A DNA stretch of 64,000 nt from Bugula neritina (lineage: Eukaryota; Bryozoa; Gymnolaemata; Cheilostomatida; Bugulidae), in assembly GCA_964035545.1 (NCBI GenBank), contig OZ037766.1, positions 29,288,173 to 29,352,172 of the forward strand, in the 5' to 3' direction. Numbering within the stretch: position 1 is the stretch's first letter; every line of letters starts with the position of its first letter. The position numbers and the translations under genes are program-made. The notes under the pieces are model-generated. The model had not been told where the DNA came from. It was given only the letters and a program-made list of their open reading frames with translations, and made no database searches. Positions 1 to 13,061 of this stretch are shown here, in pieces.

Positions 1-537
1 CAGTTTATTGAACTGTATTCATTCTGAATTAATAGACTCATTCAGTGAGTCCTCTTTTTACTTCTCAAACACATGACTCTGTAAACAGCTATCAAGTTTA
101 CTAACACTTCTGTAAGGTAAGGTCAGGTTTTATAACGCTTTGTTTAACCTTCGAATTTTCAAAATATTTAATATATTACATTTGAACATTGGAGGTATTT
201 TATAGTGTTTTGGATAGAATCTTTGCTCTTGCATATACTTCCAAGGTTAGCACATGTAATTTTCAGATTTTGAAAACTTTGACATGCATGTGTATATCCC
301 TTATATATGTGCACCCTTGTTATTGATGGCAGATTATAAACACATGACTGAGATGGAAAAAGTTTTAATTTCGTGGTTTTAAAATTTATTGTCATCCGTT
401 GTTTTTTTCTCTGTTAGCTATCAAAAAGTTGTAAGCAAAGAAGATCTATTGGTATAATATGGTTTTATTTAAACTTAAATTTCAATTCATTATTAAAAGA
501 TGTTCTTCTCAGTGTTTTGGGCATGAATTCAGGTTAG
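1..537. other. Left edge, no gene recognised
   Basis: AT-rich sequence with no supported exon. It is either upstream DNA or an intron of the GRXCR-like gene whose first visible coding exon follows. Confidence 0.4.
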
Positions 538-3500
538 ATTATGACGGAAGATGGCAGCATTGACAGACTTAGATCTCAGCACAGTTACTTAGATAGTAGA
601 ACTGCACAGCTAGTAAGTCAGAAAGGAACAGTGCGAGGGATTAGAAACAGAGTCAGATCTTCCATCTTTAGACACCAATGCCAACAGAAAGTGAGTCTTA
701 TTAAGAACATTCTAGAAGATCAGAGTTTGAAGCACGAGCACCTCCCCCACCCCCCACCCCCCTGTGCCTCAAACTCCTTCAATCTGCTTGTTTGTAAACA
801 AATATGAGGGAAGCAGGTCGAACTGAAGTGGTTGACACTTTACATAATAGCAGTTATTTAATCAAAGACCCCTTTGAGATCTTTTTACAGAGATTATGAC
901 TTTAAAAAGTATGCCAGTTGTAATAATTATGTTGTCTACATTAAGCTGTATACTAGCAGTAACCATCAGTCTACTTTAATAGATAGCTAGCAGTATACTA
1001 GCAGTGTACTAGCAGTATACTAACAGTGTACTAGTATTGTACTAGCTGTGTACTAGCAGTGTACTAGCAGTGTACAGATAGTTTGCTAGTAGTTTACTAG
1101 GGAAATTATCAACTGTGATTCCATAGCAGCTGCCCATTTGCAGCTGTAACTAACATCCATTACAGTCTAGAATCTAGATGTAGTATTAGTACTAGGTATT
1201 GCCATCATAGTTTAAGCCCAAGAGATCAAACTTTGCTTTGAGGCTGCGTATAGCTTATTTTGAAATCTTCTGCAACTGAGCATTTGAGTCCCAATAATCA
1301 AGGAAAAATCAAAACAAACCACACAATAGCTAATAAAATTCTTTCTATAGATGCTTCACAGTCGCACCAGAATTGTAAAAGAGCATAATAATATATTATG
1401 TATAATATTAGTTGACCAACAGCAGAGCAACTGCATCGTAGAGTAAAAACAGCTTAAGGTAAAAATTACTCCTGACTGACTAACTCTTATTTTGTCTATC
1501 ATAATCAACTGTCATTAAATACTTAGACAAAATTTGCACAATTTTTATAACAGCAATATAATATAATGATGCATGCTAGGATAGATATCCATCCCATGAA
1601 GTTGTCTTCCCAACCTTACAGTGCATGATGAGAATGTACAGCATTAGCATTTGGAAACGTTAATTGTAAGTGTTGAAAGTTAATGCAGGAAAGCATTACT
1701 AAAAGTGTTATACTTTACTCGTTTTGCTTATATAAGCTAATAAGATATTACTTGCAAAACTGTGTTAAGGGCATCTAGCTATAGATATTTTGTCTTCGTT
1801 TAATGCAAGAAATTAATAATAATTTGATGACCATGCATAACCAAATAAGGTAATGGTAACAATTAGCAAACTAATCAGTAGACCTATTCAAAACTAAGCA
1901 AAGATTTCAATTATATAAGCAACATATTATTTTTTGCCAGTGCTAAAACCCAATGTAAAAGTTATATGAATTTTTTTATTTCCTAGAAGACAGTGAAGAC
2001 CCAAAGTTAGTCTATGAATAACTAAAATTGCTTATCACATTAGTCATTACATAGGCTTTTATAAAAGCAATATAAAAATCATTAAAATTTGTAAACCTAA
2101 ATTAAAAAATTTAAGTGACTTGTCATAACTTATAAAGAGTTTTTTATTTTGGTAGCAATCCCAATACCTTTTGTAAAATATACATACATTTTTATAATTA
2201 TTTAAACTTTGAAAGGGCAAGAACAAGGTAGCTGAAGAAAAGAATAAAGTTGTGATTTATGTGACATCCATGTCGGTCATAAGAGACACCTATGAAAAGT
2301 GTCACAGAGTCACTAAAATATTATATAATCACAGAATACAATACGAGTTTCGAGATGTCAGTGTGAGCAGGGAATACCTACAGGAACTAAAAGAGAGACT
2401 TGACACTGACCACCCGTCTATTCCACAGGTGTTTGCAGGGGGACTGTGGCTAGGTGTAAGTTATCACAAGTTCTTTTATTATAGTATCTTTGCTAAACCC
2501 AGTAAAACTGCTCTGCAATATATTGATCAGTCATCTTTCAGTATATACTAAACCAAAATAAAAGCTCATATGTGTGTTTAGTCACGTTCTTTGTGAGAAG
2601 CGTGTGAATAGGTTGGGGCGGATAGAGATTGTGCCCTCAAGCCTATAATTTATATATAGCTCCTGTGTTACACATCAGTACAATGTTACCATAAAGGAGC
2701 AAAGCTTCCTGCTCGCCATCTACTGTACTATGGCTGTTCTTTTAGTACTCCAGAAAGCACTTGTATTCATTCACCTAGTAGATATGTTATGTAAAAACAT
2801 AGTATATAGCTCATGGAAAACAATCTCTCTACAAACAACTGCATGTACATGTATAATGTATGGTATAGTGTGCACTAGTTAGGAATACATTTGAAATTTT
2901 GTTAACATGAAATTCAAGCAAGTTAAGCATTGATGTTTCGAGTTGTTATAGATGAAACCTATCTCTATAACAATATTTTATAACTATATTATGTAGTATA
3001 TTATGTTAATATAAGTTTTATTGATACAAACATCATTTTGCAGTTGTCTTTTCTAGAACGAAAAATATCAAAAGATCATAACTCCATGAGCCCTTACAAA
3101 AGTGAATAATTTTGGTTAGAAACATTAATGGAATGAGGTTAACAGAATTTCAAGCAATTCTAATAATTCTTCCAATACTATTTCATTTTTAAAAACTTTG
3201 CCTGATCGAACCAACATGTTTGAAACATTGAATGTTATATAATATATTATAATATAAGTTATTAACATAACTTACACACTTCATGCATGGGAAACACTAT
3301 ATAGATTTTTCAGAAATTTTGTTGTTTGCAGCGATATGTCTTTGTTTCTGCATACTTTTAAAACATAGATTTGTTAAATTATTAAACAGAAAACTAAATT
3401 AATTTATTGACCGTTTTTAGGGTTGTGAGGAGATCTTTTCACTGAATGAAACAGGAGAGCTACTTAGACTATTAGAGTCATATCCAGTGAGTACAATACA

Positions 3501-4936
3501 TTGCAATGCGTTGCAGTACGTAGTGCATTGCAGCATTAAACTACCATGCACTACAATACATTATATTGCAGGACATTGTAACACACTACAGCATATTAGA
3601 GTGCAGTATATTGCAGTACATTAACAGAACATTGCAGCACAATTTACTGCTATGCAGTGAATGGCATTGAAGTGCAGTACATTACAGAAACAGAGATTCT
3701 AGTTTCATTTTTTGCTGTTATATAAATTTTTTTATTTTGAAAAACAAAAATCAAAACATCTGCTGATTGGATTTGCAAACAAACTTTGTTGCATTGATTT
3801 AGTAATGAATAAACATTGCTTATACTCACGACACCTTTAGCTTTTCTTGCATAAAAAAATAACATGGTTTTAGTGAATAATTTAGAAAAAAGAGAAAAAA
3901 GTTTAATTCGGTGCAGCGCTGTGTATAAAAAAATGCATTAAAAATTAATTGAATAAAAATCAGTAGCCGCAAATCATCAACATCATTTATTCACTTTTAA
4001 AATTACTTTGATACTGACATCTTGAGTTTGGGTAGAAATAGACAACATAATATCTTCCTACTAATAAGATATTATCTCCCTAATTAGGTGAATCATGACT
4101 CACAGTTTGAACTATAGAGAACAGAAGCTGACTTAACCAAAGAATATTAATGTCAAATTATAAGACAGCAGTGCATAGCCAGAGTCTCTTGGGGTTTGGT
4201 TTCAGCATCACTTGCATCACGTATACAGGACGTGTGGGCAACAAATGTTTAGCAAGAAAGTCAATTTATTCCAAAACACAACAGCTTGTTGGGGTCTACG
4301 ACCTCATTCCCATTTGACAAAACTAGCTGCTAGTCTAGTCTACTATCCCACTATAGTACCTACTAAGAGAAACAATCTAGTCAGTGTATACCTTAATCTG
4401 TTGTTTCGTAATCTGCTATTATGCAACCAGCATAATATAATTTTCCAATAAAATTTAATATGAAGGGTTTTCAATATAAAAATATAATACAAAAAATATA
4501 GTGCAATACCTTAAATACCTTCAAAGATTAAAGATAAAAATACACTTTGTTTTAAATACAAGTCCTACTGCATCAATATTTAGCTGCACTTTTTAGGCTT
4601 TGATTTCTTGGAAGTTTGCCAAAATTTGCTTGTATTCAAAAATAGTTTTACAAGAGACATAATGCTTTGAAATTTTTGCACCTAGTAATTTCTTTTGGTT
4701 CATACATAGGTCTATTTTTCTAAAAAGCACTGCAATATCATTATTTCTCTTTTTTACAGAAGGTAGATCCAGGGTCTTTTACTTGTGATGATTGTGGGGG
4801 CTATGGGTTCGTCCCCTGCACATATTGTAAAGGCTCCAAGAAATCAACTAAGGTTGAATCGGCTCTTGTTTCCCTGAAATGCATTAGATGTGACAAGACT
4901 GGGCTGATGCACTGCCCAGCCTGTAAAGAAGCCTAG
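538..4936 (+). CDS. GRXCR1-like: Glutaredoxin domain-containing cysteine-rich protein (GRXCR-like), 3' part, 4 exons
   Basis: Exons: about 538-690, 2216-2455, 3421-3486 and 4760-4936 (stop TAG). All junctions are phase 0, with donors GTGAGT, GTAAGT and GTGAGT. Exon 1 carries a GTVRGIRNRVRSSIF segment typical of GRXCR proteins. Exons 2-3 form a glutaredoxin fold with a cis-proline motif (HPSIPQVFAGG) and WLGGCEEI. Exon 4 ends in four CxxC pairs (CDDC, CTYC, CIRC, CPAC), the family's zinc-ribbon-like tail. In vertebrates GRXCR1 and GRXCR2 act in actin-based sensory-cell bundles; the role here is inferred. The N terminus is unresolved: a TAG lies in frame at 535-537, so either ATG 541 is the start or an acceptor at 536-537 joins an unseen upstream exon. 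The usual family length suggests missing N-terminal sequence. The Grx site keeps only one Cys (TYEKC). Confidence 0.85.
987..1076. repeat. Short tandem minisatellite, about 11-bp unit
   Basis: About eight degenerate copies of a unit like CTAGCAGTGTA, in intron 1 of the GRXCR-like gene. The rest of this intron (691-2215) is AT-rich and shows nothing else. Confidence 0.7.
3487..3690. repeat. Degenerate GCAGTACATT-type repeat in intron 3
   Basis: Loosely repeated words such as CATTGCAGTACATT run from the exon 3 donor for about 200 bp. Copies are too diverged for a clean period. Confidence 0.45.
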
Positions 4937-5019
4937 AAACCAGGTTATTCTCTAGAAACTACTCTACCATTGCCCAGCATGATCGCTACCCCAAATCCAG
5001 CTGCAGTGCAACTGTAAAT

Positions 5020-5025
5020 AATAAA
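5020..5025 (+). terminator. Polyadenylation signal AATAAA of the GRXCR-like gene
   Basis: AATAAA lies 84 bp after the TAG stop, a normal distance for a short 3' UTR. Confidence 0.65.
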
Positions 5026-5039
5026 ATGCTATTCTTATG

Positions 5040-8000
5040 TCAAAGGATTTATGGTTTTTTTATTACAAGCTGATACTTTACTTAAATGCTTTATAGCAAA
5101 ACTATTTTACATTATTATTATGCGTAATTTTGAATTTTTGTAATTAGCCAAATAAATTGATGTCTAAATTATGGTCATATGTGAGGACTACTATTTAGGC
5201 TTCAATGAGTAAAACACTTTCAAAAAGATGAAGTAAAGTATTTTGTTAAAATAATATATCTATATAATTATTTTGAGTGATCATGTTATTTGATGACTAG
5301 ATTTTCACCAGTTAATAAAATGTTTATACAGAAAGTTATAAAAACACATTACTTTTTAGTTTGGTTTTATTACAGAACTCAAAAACTCTTGAATTATTGA
5401 CGCGGGCAAACTATTTAATCAGTTATATAAAGCCTGCATGAATTTATAGGTTTTGGCTTAAAGCTTTAGAAAGGGATTTTCACACATCAGTAAAATAATT
5501 TTTTTCAAGTTTGTCTTTGAAAAGACTGGAATCTTCATTCTGAAGTCTCAAATCTGCGTATTTACTTAAAATGCACGAAGAGGGATTAGAGTTAAACAAA
5601 CGGAGCACTCATTAAAGCTGATGCTTATGTAACCTCTGCTTCCTATAGTGAGCTATTTTTAGGTCAGACTGAGCACACCGTGTCTTTGTTGTGCAACATT
5701 TATTGAAGCTAATCTAACAAAATCAGATTTGCATTGCGTAAAACAAAACTTTTCCCATTGAGTTTAACAGAAGAATTAGCCGTAACAAAAACTATCTCTT
5801 CCTGAGTCAGCAATATCGGAATCCATCGGCAGCAGTTGCCTTTGTTTTTGCAAGAGGATAAAACGTAGAAGTTTTAAATATTGACTTATGGCTTTAGAAA
5901 TGCTAGCAGTCCCATTGGAGATATGAATCATATTTAAAAGCTAATAATAAAGGTTAAACTGTATTACATCATCAATTTACATAAAGGTGTTTGGTGCAAT
6001 TTTGACTGTTTCAAAATTGGACCAACATACTGTAACATTTTACGTTTCTTAAACAGTATATGACCAACCTGCTGGCTAAATAAATTTATAAGACCTGAAT
6101 CTATAATAATGTTATACTGTATTTGCTAGAGTTACACAAGATTATAGGCAAGTAAGTGGCTATATCTAAAAATAATGCTTTTATGGGAGTTTTATAAACT
6201 GCAAATTGTTTTAGTATAGCAATTTTACCAAAGTAATAATAATATTTTGTTTAGCACAAAGAACTTAGTGAATGCTATTATTAATTTTTCCCTGCTATAG
6301 GTGGTAGGGGTTATATTGTTCTGTTTAATAAGGTAATATATTTAGGTCTAGAGCACTTTTGTTATTTGCCATGAGATTTTCATAATAATTTGCCTCAATA
6401 GCGTTTCCAAGCTGTGAAAATGCCTTGCATTTCACCAACAATGAAGCTGTCAAGGCTAGCCAGGCAGGCGTAAATAAACTAATTAAAAGAAAGTTTGGTG
6501 ATTTTAGAAGGTGTTTAATGAAGCACTCATTTGTGGCATTCAACTCAGCACATTCAATTTCTGCTCCAAATCACGGAACATGACGTCATATTCTAACTGA
6601 GATGTGCAGCTAAAATTATCTTAATTCTGATTTGTTTGTTCATAAACTGTCTAACAATATAATCGACTAGACTAAATAGGTCAGCAACAAAGCACAACTA
6701 TTTCAATACCAGACCAACACCATCGTATTCAGTAATCTGTTTTCTCAACAATGTTAAATGGTGCATTGATTACTTTGAAAGAAATTCACAAAGTCTGACT
6801 ATTTCTATATTTTTTGCCTTTAACCAGACAAATGCTTTGTTTTAGTTATATACTACTTATTCACATCAACCGTATTCTGTAACCACTCAGCTTATCTTGG
6901 GTATTATTATAAAGGTACTAAATGCACTCAATGATTTGATGATTTGAATAATAAGTAACCACTTTTACGTAGTAATGCTACTTCTGTACAATATTATTCT
7001 GGTAGTGAAAGCTACCTATAATAATATAAATATTACCAAGGCTAGCCAGCATAATATTTTCATGTAAACCACTCCACTACATATTGCCTAAGTGTTAATC
7101 TATTTTAGAAAAGAATGTTGTTATTTTACTGAAGGTCTGGTTATATTACAGCCAACTTTCAAGATAGGATATCAATACTGTTCAAGTGGCTAACAAAAGT
7201 ATAGCTAAGGGGATGAGTGATTCAATTTATTAAATTCCGGTCTTGAATCATTGATAAACAGGTATGTCATGCCATACCTTTGATTACATGTAATTACCAA
7301 CCCACCATTGTTTAATTAAGATCACTTACATTGTTTACACACTAGTGATGTCACTAAATTAGGACAGTTCATTGTTTTCTTTATTATCCCAGCTACTTCA
7401 TACTGCTGAATAGTAACACTTGATAGTTAAATAGACATCCGTAGGAAATATTGTTTCAAGTTGCAGCAGTATTAAGCTTGGTGGTATATTGAGTTCTACT
7501 GCTTGTAACAAAACTTCGTAGCCCCTGAAGCTGAATTTATGTGCGTAAATAGGTTCAATTTAGCAGCGGTTTGCATAAACAAATTATTCAACAAATGCAT
7601 AATAGCATCATTTGTATAAAATCGTACGTATACTAAATGTTACGCTGCTTTGAGTTTAGAAACTATTTGCTGCAATAATAGTACATTAGGGGGGGAGGGG
7701 GCGAGTGGAATACGCCCCTTTCTTGCTGTTTTTATTCATTCTTTAATACCTGCATTAACCTACGTCATTGAAAATAATGTTTTTTGTCGTGCGATAAAAC
7801 TCTTTTGCAAAACTGTATCTGTAAAAATAATGTAGTTTTGGATTCCAATAATTCTGAGATATATGGTACATTAAAATGTAAATGTCTTTGTGTAGATATA
7901 CACAGAGAACTGCATTTTACTTTGAATTTAAAAGAGTTCAAATAAACGTCATATAAATAGGTCTCAGCTTTAAAAAATAAATTGATTTTATGTTGGAATT

Positions 8001-9700
8001 ATTTATTAGAATGTAAGCCTGTTAAGATGGATTTTTGATCCACTTTTCGAGTGCGGCACCAGCTACTAATAATTAAGCAAGACCGTAACAAAAGTCTCCC
8101 TTCAAAGCTATATAAATTAGCAGAACTTAATCATCTCTGCAGCTACTAGCCAGCTTGATCCGAAATTTAATTTGAAAATTGATTTTAAATCATTGAAGGA
8201 ATAAAGGTACTATCATTTGAAAACTTTTTTTAAAAAAAATTTTAAGTCTGCAAACTTATAATTTTGCATAAAGTACGTATTTAAATAAACTATTTTGTTT
8301 GTGTTGTGAATCATAAATACCTTAAAAATTTATGAAAAATAGATGCAACTCATATTATGTACACTCTCTTTTTGATAAGACAACGCAAGTTGCTGAAATA
8401 AAACTAGACGGTTTAACTTAGGTTTAGACTTTAGTATGATAATAAAAGATTATAATGCCTAAAGGCCTGCTGTATACTCATTTTTTGAGGCGTGAGTTGT
8501 ACCTAAGGCTACATAAAGAAAGAGTGTCAGCAGCTATTAAAATATAGAAAATGTTCAGTCAGTTACGTAAGAAATAATGTCACACAATTACGTCACATAT
8601 TTGGCTCTGGGGTGAATGCAAGTCCCATGCAAATAGTAAATAATATGATTAGCATCAATTGCACTTCAAGTCCATTCGAGATTGTACTGTGGCAACAGAG
8701 TTAATTAACAGTAAACATATTAGAATATCAAAGTTGGTAATTGGAAAGTAATTAAAAGTACATAAAGAAATATCAATTTCTAAAAATAGAGGTAATCATT
8801 ACAAAAATTCAAACTTGGTTTGAGGCAAGTCACGTGCAGTAGTTGCAGCACTGCATGTGAAGTTATTTAAAATGCAGAATTAGTTTAGCATTTAGCGTTG
8901 CTGCGAGCAATGAAAATAATTTTTTAAAAATCATAATAGACATATGCTAAATAGAAACATTGAGATAAAGTTTAGTTCTATTAATTTTATACAATATGCA
9001 TTTGACTTTGACTTTAGAAATTTTACCACACAAAATAAACCGATTTTTTGGAGCTTCATAAAAAAGCACGAAAACATATATGTACTAAAACTACTGCAAT
9101 GCGACAAGTCTTCTTTTACTATATGCTAGTTCTTGTGTATTTTTATTTACATAAATAAAGGAAACAATTATGTACTTCTTTACTAATATTTAAGCCATGA
9201 GAAAAGTTGAGGTTCACCAGAATAAATAAAAGTTAGAGGGTCTCATAAATGCATAGTTATATAATTATAAATGCTTAATCATTTCACTGTTTCACATTGA
9301 ACAATATTTATGTTGGTTTAATATTGAAATATTATATATAAAAACAATATTTTGCTGCTTTTCTGTAGTAAAATATTCCAACAATTAGTTTATTAGCAGT
9401 TGAATAAATTCATTAACCTGATGGTTTCCATTACATTACAATATTTACAATATATACCTTATAGTAATCATATTATAATAGTCCAACATTTTTCACTCAT
9501 GTGTAGGCGTACTATACATAAAGTATTTCAACAAATATGTGCGTCATATTGGTAAGATATTTGTGTTTACAAACACAAATTCACTGGTTTATCTGCCATG
9601 CACATCCGCATGTGGTATTTGTGGAAGAGTTGAGTACTCTGTCAAGCTAATCTCACGCTGCTAAATCAATAACCACGCTGTGATATGAAGATATGAAGCA
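5040..9700. other. Intergenic, no gene recognised
   Basis: About 4.7 kb of AT-rich DNA between the GRXCR-like gene and the secreted peptide gene. The open frames are short and show no family similarity or splice logic. A G-rich tract lies at 7689-7703 and a TATATAAA at 8109-8116. Confidence 0.6.
8109..8116 (+). promoter_or_regulatory. Possible TATA box
   Basis: TATATAAA followed by about 100 bp that resembles a short untranslated leader. It could be an alternative upstream promoter for the secreted peptide gene. No transcript evidence is available and AT-rich DNA yields such words by chance. Confidence 0.2.
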
Positions 9701-9725
9701 ACATCAACAGACGACAACATTTGAG

Positions 9726-9841
9726 TATAAAACTCTGCCTGACAGCGTGTGCAAACTCATTATAGCAGACTACACAACAGCGGCAGCATATCTGGAGAGA
9801 CTGATGATAACAATATTTTATAGGATATAACGTTATTGAAG
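9726..9841 (+). promoter_or_regulatory. TATA box and probable 5' UTR exon of the secreted peptide gene
   Basis: TATAAAA at 9726-9732 predicts a transcription start near 9755. The following stretch ends at 9841 in GAAG before a GTGATC donor. The coding exon's acceptor at 10359-10360 leaves a 16-nt 5' UTR before the ATG. The promoter and first exon are inferred from these signals. Confidence 0.5.
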
Positions 9842-10376
9842 GTGATCATTATATCTTAAATCAACTTTGATGAAGACTCGTGTAAATTATAATTTTGTTC
9901 ACCTGTTTTTATTGAGTATTTAGGTTGCTGTCATAGGGGCACTAGACTTTCAAATGCCAATGTAAAGTTGTAATTATTTTTAAATTAAAATATGCTGGGA
10001 AGTTACTGTGAAATATTGCTTAGACATGTTTACTTTGAGTAATTTTATATTTTATTAATCGCAAAAATGCCTTTAGTTTCAAATTTTTATTTTTTTCAAA
10101 TCAATACCACAGCAATCTTTTACATAGGTGAAATTTCTAAGTATTTCAACGTAAATTGAATTATAAGTCAAATGCACTTAAATTTTTAAAAGTATTTTGC
10201 ATCTTGGGAACTCTAATTTAGCTTCTTTGCCTTGTCAATTTAAAATAAAAAATATTGGAAATGAGAAATGTAGTGAAAATTGCTAAACTATATTATACTT
10301 ATTAGTTTAATTTTTGTTCAAAGTATTTTATTCACTATACCAATTAATACTTATATTTAGTTTTACAAAGAAGATC

Positions 10377-11292
10377 ATGGCAAGCAGAACGTTGGCAGTA
10401 TTTGCAGCTCTTCTGGTCATAGTTGGCTTTGCATCAGCCAGTTTGACTACGAACTTAGAGTCACTTGAAGAAGAGGTATGAATCAGTTCTCAGTTTAAAC
10501 TTCATGTATTAAAATTTTATCCCCTTCAAAAGTAATCAATAATTAATAGAGTTTGTTAGTTTTTAATCTTATTGATGTGCGGCTAAATCAGATATACTGC
10601 AAATTTATTATGGAATAAGCAAATTAACTTTTCATATTACCTTTAATCGCCTTTGATCTGTGCTGACAGTTTAATGTATTGATTAATTATTGAACTTCTT
10701 AATTCTATGTTAACAGCTCTTCATAGTTGATTTTCTTATTAAAATATCAGGCTAAATTAAAATACACATGGTGGGAATGCAGCATATTTATATACTAATC
10801 ATTAAGTGTAGCATGCAATGGTGTGCTTTGCAATAAGCAAATATGTATACATGCAGCTCTGATTCAAATAATAAGCACAGCATGGCATTCAGAACAAATA
10901 TAGCATTTCTTTACATTATACCATTTTAAATTCTAACAGTAATAACATTAAGGAAACTACAATTAAACTTCTTTAAGTTACATACGTAATAATATAACCT
11001 GTTTATGTGCAGATCGATGGCTAATAACTTTGTATATGGGTGTATCGTTTGTGAAACAAGAAAAACAAGCGATTTTGATTTATTTTAGGAAAACATGATT
11101 GTATCAGAGATATCTGAGCTAAGAAAAGCATGTGAAGGCAGCTGCCGGGCTCTTGAACTGGACAGATGTATTATGAATGGTGTCGGCAAAAAAGTTATCT
11201 TCTACTGCATCAGTCCAGACGTGGCAGAGACCAGAAGACTATACTGTGAAGAAAAGTGTGCCGAGAAATATGAGTACTTGAGACGAAAGTAA
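10377..11292 (+). CDS. Small secreted six-cysteine peptide precursor, 2 coding exons
   Basis: Exons 10377-10475 (ATG, donor GTATGA) and 11089-11292 (acceptor TATTTTAG, stop TAA) join in phase 0 and encode 100 residues. Residues 1-21 are a classic signal peptide (MASRTLAVFAALLVIVGFAS) with cleavage expected after Ala21. The mature part, about 79 residues, is charged and has six cysteines spaced C-x3-C-x7-C-x12-C-x12-C-x3-C, implying three disulfides. The flanking CxxxC pairs suggest two helices pinned together. There is no obvious dibasic propeptide site before the cysteine core. AATAAA signals follow near 11397-11405. I do not recognise the family; it could be a hormone, a defence peptide or a venom-type scaffold, and no function is claimed. 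Confidence 0.8.
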
Positions 11293-11419
11293 TAGTTGAA
11301 TCGTTTATCATGTCCTATTAGTTTTTCTGCTAAATATTTTGTTGTGGTACTTTTCAAAAGTATAATGTTATAAGTTATGTAATTGTTCTTATATTTAATA
11401 AATAAATATAAACACTACA

Positions 11420-11817
11420 GTTGATATTTGAAACTGCTTTAAACATTGCTCTGTAAGTAATAATATTAACTTTTTTAATGTTTAACAGTGCAATCCTTTT
11501 GGCAGCTCTGAATAAAGTTAAGGTGGGCAACTTTACATACACATTTTAAATTGCATTTTAAATTTAAAAAAATTTACATATAATATTTTAAATACAGCAT
11601 AATTCATGAGCAATGTAAAAACTATCACAAGATAATGTTATATAATTTAAACATGGCAAAACCTACTACAGCCATAAAAATTATATCACTTTCTTACCAC
11701 AAGTTCTATTTCTTAGCTACTATAGCTCAGCATTGCAGTGTTGAGAATAACCAGCAGGCTCTGTAATGCAATAGTTCATCAGTTTGCAAGGCTGAGGTTT
11801 GAGTTTACAAATTCTAG
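11420..11817. other. Intergenic up to the retroelement; possible worn tRNA-like repeat
   Basis: No gene. At about 11758-11808 a stretch with a B-box-like GGTTTGAGTTT preceded by an A-box-like word may be a decayed tRNA-type SINE. The Bel/Pao element is inserted just beside it. Weak call. Confidence 0.3.
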
Positions 11818-12517
11818 TGTAAAGGATCTAACAAAGAAGCATGATAGCCCTTGTTACAAATACCACTAGAACTTTTATTTTTAGCCTTTAATGGTGATAT
11901 TTGTTATTATTAGATAGTTCATTCTCCTGTGCAGCAGTCAGCTGCCTAATAATAGGTAAAGCCTAACCGCCACCTTTGTTGAAGTCAGCTTTTAGGGTTT
12001 GACAGGAACTGATCCATCTTCCTTTATGAGGTCATTACATGTGCCCCATAGTTAGCTGACCATAATTATAGCTAAATTTAGATGTAATTACCTTTTCTTT
12101 GTGATTGCCCTGGTATTTAAGGCAGCATTGAAACTCCAAAAAGACAGTCACTCATGTAGCCTAAGCTGAGCTACTTATTTTGTTAAGTTAAGTGACAAAG
12201 AGCTAAATTTTGAAGATATTATAGCAAGCTCGTCAAGAGAATAAAGGTATTTTATTATTATTCTTTGCTATTTTTAACTTGATAATGCTTTATGTCTTTT
12301 GTTACAATTTTTATTGCTGTTATATTTTAATATTATATCGTGATGTTTGCTGGTATTTGAACAACTGTATTGTATGAGTTTTAGCACACCTATATGTATT
12401 CTTTATGTTACTTGTAGTTTTTACGATTTAGAAGAAAATTAATAAAAGTGAGAGATTTGTTAAAACTTCTTCTCAGTCCGTACCAAAACCATTTTCGTGG
12501 CGAGACCTTGCTCAACA
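11818..12517 (+). repeat. 5' LTR
   Basis: 700 bp, TG...CA ends. It contains a TATA-like TATTTAA at 12114-12120 and AATAAA at 12240-12245. This places the U3/R boundary near 12145 and the end of R near 12260. Confidence 0.9.
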
Positions 12518-13061
12518 GTAAAAACTTTATCTCAAGTGGTGAAGCAGTAAAACGCTGCTTCCAAGTGGTGGTGAGAGAATAAAGATTCCTTTCCAAGTGG
12601 TTGTGAGAGTCGGCAGTGAAGTCCTCGTCTCCAACTAGAGATAGCAGTCCGTCAAGTTCCATTTCGCAGCATTTTCCCTACTACCTACCCACTCCTTTCC
12701 AAGAAGTCGTACCTTCAGCCAAGAGGACAATTTCAGCATTAACATTAACATTCCATTTAGAATTAATTGAAACCTCCATTCATTCCGGAAGTAGAAGAAG
12801 GGGTGAGCAATTATATTCTTAAATACCAGGCAATCTAGGGCTTATAGTAACTTAGTATAGGAGTATTATTTGGTCCCTTTGTTGTATTGCATGTGATGAC
12901 CTTGCATTGAGGGTGAGGTCGGTTCCTTGTTAATTGTTGAAATTAATTAGTTGGCATTTTCTGGTGGTGTTAGGTTGATGAATTCATAGGTTAGGAAAAT
13001 TGCTTAGTAATTACTTGACAAATTAGTTGTAACGTTTTAAGTGGTGTTTGAAACAAAAATC
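12518..13061 (+). other. Bel/Pao untranslated leader with CAAGTGGT repeats
   Basis: Between the LTR and the first ATG. CAAGTGGT occurs three times (about 12533, 12563 and 12594), the last two followed by a GTGAGAG-like word. These could contain the primer site or a packaging signal. A stretch at about 12777-12797 encodes SIHSGSR in one frame, the same peptide found near the start of the Gag ORF. Confidence 0.6.

Noticed and set aside
12616-12822. Possible short upstream protein in the Bel/Pao leader
   Set aside because: It has no ATG start and no domain; only the SIHSGSR match is worth noting and is listed as a low-interest finding.
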